The position numbers were made by a program, and so were the translations under genes. From Pseudomonadota bacterium (GTDB lineage: Bacteria; Pseudomonadota; Alphaproteobacteria; Rhizobiales; Xanthobacteraceae): DNA of 6,805 nucleotides. Every line of letters starts with the position of its first letter. Position 1 is the first letter of the stretch. Where the stretch lies: the NCBI GenBank assembly GCA_023449855.1, contig JAEXHR010000278.1, forward strand, positions 1-6,805, in the 5' to 3' direction. The notes below the pieces were generated by a model. The model saw only the letters and a program-made list of their open reading frames with translations. It was not told the origin of the DNA and made no database searches. Positions 5,737-6,805 of the stretch are shown in pieces.

Positions 5737-6783
5737 ATGGCGATGAAGCGCACTTTCGTAACCGGCCTGGCCATCGGCCTCGCGGTCGCTACCGCCGTGG
5801 CCGCCGCCGCGATCACCTATGAACGCTACGACACCAAGACGCTGAAGCGCACCGTCAAGCGCGATGCCGTGCTGTGCGGCGTCAATCAGAGCCTGCCCGG
5901 CTTCTCCGCGCCTGACGCCCAAGGCAACTGGAGCGGCTTCGATGTCGACTTCTGCCGCGCCGTCGCTGCCGCCATCTTCGATGATCCGAAAAAGGTGAAG
6001 TTCGTCGGCCTCGACGCCAATGAGCGCTTCAAGGAATTGCAGAGCCGCAAGATCGACATCCTCGCCCGCAACACCACCTGGAGCATGTCGCGCGAGAGCA
6101 ATCTGGCGCTCTATTTCCCCGCCGTCTCCTATTACGACGGCCAGGGTTTCATGGTGCCGAAATCGCGCAAGATCGACTCCGCGCTCGAGCTCGACGGCAG
6201 CAAGGTCTGCGTCCAGGACAGCACCACGACCGTGCTGAACGCGGCGGACTACTTCCGCGCCAACAACATGAAATATACGGAAGTGAAGTTTCCGAAGCTG
6301 GAGGACGTGCTGAAGGCCTATAATTCCGGCCAGTGCGACACCTTCACCGCCGATGCCTCGCAGCTCTACGCGCTTCGCCTGACGCTGGCAAAGCCGGACG
6401 ACCACACCATCCTGCCCGATGTCATCTCGAAGGAGCCGCTCGCCCCTGTCGTCCGCCAGCGCGACGACGACTGGATGATGATCGTGAAGTGGACACTCTA
6501 TGCGATGATCAATGCCGAAGAACTCGGTATCACCTCGAAGAATATCGACGAGGCGCTGAAGTCCAAGAAGCCCGACGTGATGCGCCTGGTCGGCACCGAA
6601 GGCGCCTATGGCGAGGATCTCGGCCTGTCCAAGGACTGGGCCGCGCGCATCATCCGCCATGTCGGCAATTACGGCGAGGTCTATGAGCGCAATGTCGGCG
6701 ACGGTTCGAAGCTGAAGATCCCGCGCGGCCTGAACCAGACCTGGAGCAATGGCGGCATTCAATACGCGCCGCCGATTCGGTGA
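5737..6783 (+). CDS. aapJ: Periplasmic amino-acid ABC transporter substrate-binding protein (AapJ/BztA type)
   Basis: A 348-residue periplasmic solute-binding protein (SBP family 3) of the general L-amino-acid transporter class, which delivers amino acids to a membrane permease-ATPase complex. A signal peptide lies at 1-24 (MAMKRTF, hydrophobic core, VAAAA); the mature part starts near 26. The binding lobe shows GFDVDFCRAVAAAIF (68-81), the ARNTTWSMSRE segment (110-120) whose R111 should bind the substrate carboxylate, and TADASQLYALR (204-214) with D206 positioned for the amino group. Four cysteines, C47, C73, C158 and C200, could form two disulfides. The ATG at 5737 has a weak SD-like GGGGG at 5722-5726, ten bases away, so the second Met (5743) is equally possible. 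The transporter genes aapQ, aapM and aapP would be expected downstream of the window, or this may be an orphan. The symbol is by family resemblance only. Confidence 0.85.
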   Translation: MAMKRTFVTGLAIGLAVATAVAAAAITYERYDTKTLKRTVKRDAVLCGVNQSLPGFSAPDAQGNWSGFDVDFCRAVAAAIFDDPKKVKFVGLDANERFKELQSRKIDILARNTTWSMSRESNLALYFPAVSYYDGQGFMVPKSRKIDSALELDGSKVCVQDSTTTVLNAADYFRANNMKYTEVKFPKLEDVLKAYNSGQCDTFTADASQLYALRLTLAKPDDHTILPDVISKEPLAPVVRQRDDDWMMIVKWTLYAMINAEELGITSKNIDEALKSKKPDVMRLVGTEGAYGEDLGLSKDWAARIIRHVGNYGEVYERNVGDGSKLKIPRGLNQTWSNGGIQYAPPIR

Positions 6784-6788
6784 CGGCC

Positions 6789-6805
6789 GTAGGGCGGATT
6801 AGCCG
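6789..6805. repeat. Left arm of a probable dispersed intergenic repeat, cut by the window edge
   Basis: The last bases (GTAGGGCGGATTAGCCG) resemble the start of a palindromic intergenic repeat common in Bradyrhizobium-type genomes, in which GGCGGATTA is followed a few bases later by TAATCCGCC. Only the first arm is inside the window, so the palindrome cannot be confirmed here. It lies 5 bases after the aapJ stop. Confidence 0.4.

Noticed and set aside
5716..6762. A 348-codon open frame on the - strand, opposite the amino-acid binding protein
   Set aside because: It is the mirror of a well supported SBP gene, with composition typical of an antisense shadow and no domain I recognise.

Overview
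The window looks like chromosomal DNA from a GC-rich alphaproteobacterium, most likely of the Bradyrhizobium/Rhodopseudomonas/Afipia group. The protein types support this (an AapJ-type amino-acid binding protein, a short Q-loop CioAB oxidase, a small YkuD protein), as do the 'ctctcccc...ggggagag' palindrome at the left edge and the 'gtagggcggattagcc' motif at the right edge. The assignment rests on recalled sequence style; no search was run. All genes are on the + strand and no mobile element, tRNA, rRNA or CRISPR array is visible.

Left part (1-909): a palindromic repeat (16-38), then a 5' region rich in GAAAC/GTTTC words that includes a degenerate 21-bp tandem repeat, then an ECF-type RNA polymerase sigma factor (226-837) that ends at a strong stem-loop terminator (871-909). 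No anti-sigma gene is seen beside it.

Central part (1042-4931): a tightly packed same-strand block, probably one operon: a CcdA-type membrane thiol-disulfide transporter, an exported thioredoxin-like protein with a WTYGCINC active site, both subunits of a cyanide-insensitive (CioAB) type cytochrome bd quinol oxidase, and a 44-residue single-membrane-span protein resembling the DUF2474 family. The last three genes overlap at stop/start codons (ATGA and TGATG). A perfect 14-bp inverted repeat covers the ribosome binding region and first two bases of the likely cioA start codon, which suggests control of oxidase translation or an operator. CcdA and the thioredoxin would carry reducing power to the periplasm, and CioAB with its small partner would oxidise quinol with oxygen.

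Right part (5071-6783): a secreted L,D-transpeptidase (YkuD family), which needs a start well inside its longest open frame, and a periplasmic amino-acid ABC transporter binding protein (AapJ/BztA type), whose permease and ATPase genes would be expected beyond the right edge. The window ends inside what looks like a dispersed intergenic repeat.

The most interesting items are the start-codon hairpin of cioA, the small DUF2474-like gene, the pairing of a redox relay with an oxidase that has almost no cysteines, and the GAAAC-rich region in front of the sigma gene.
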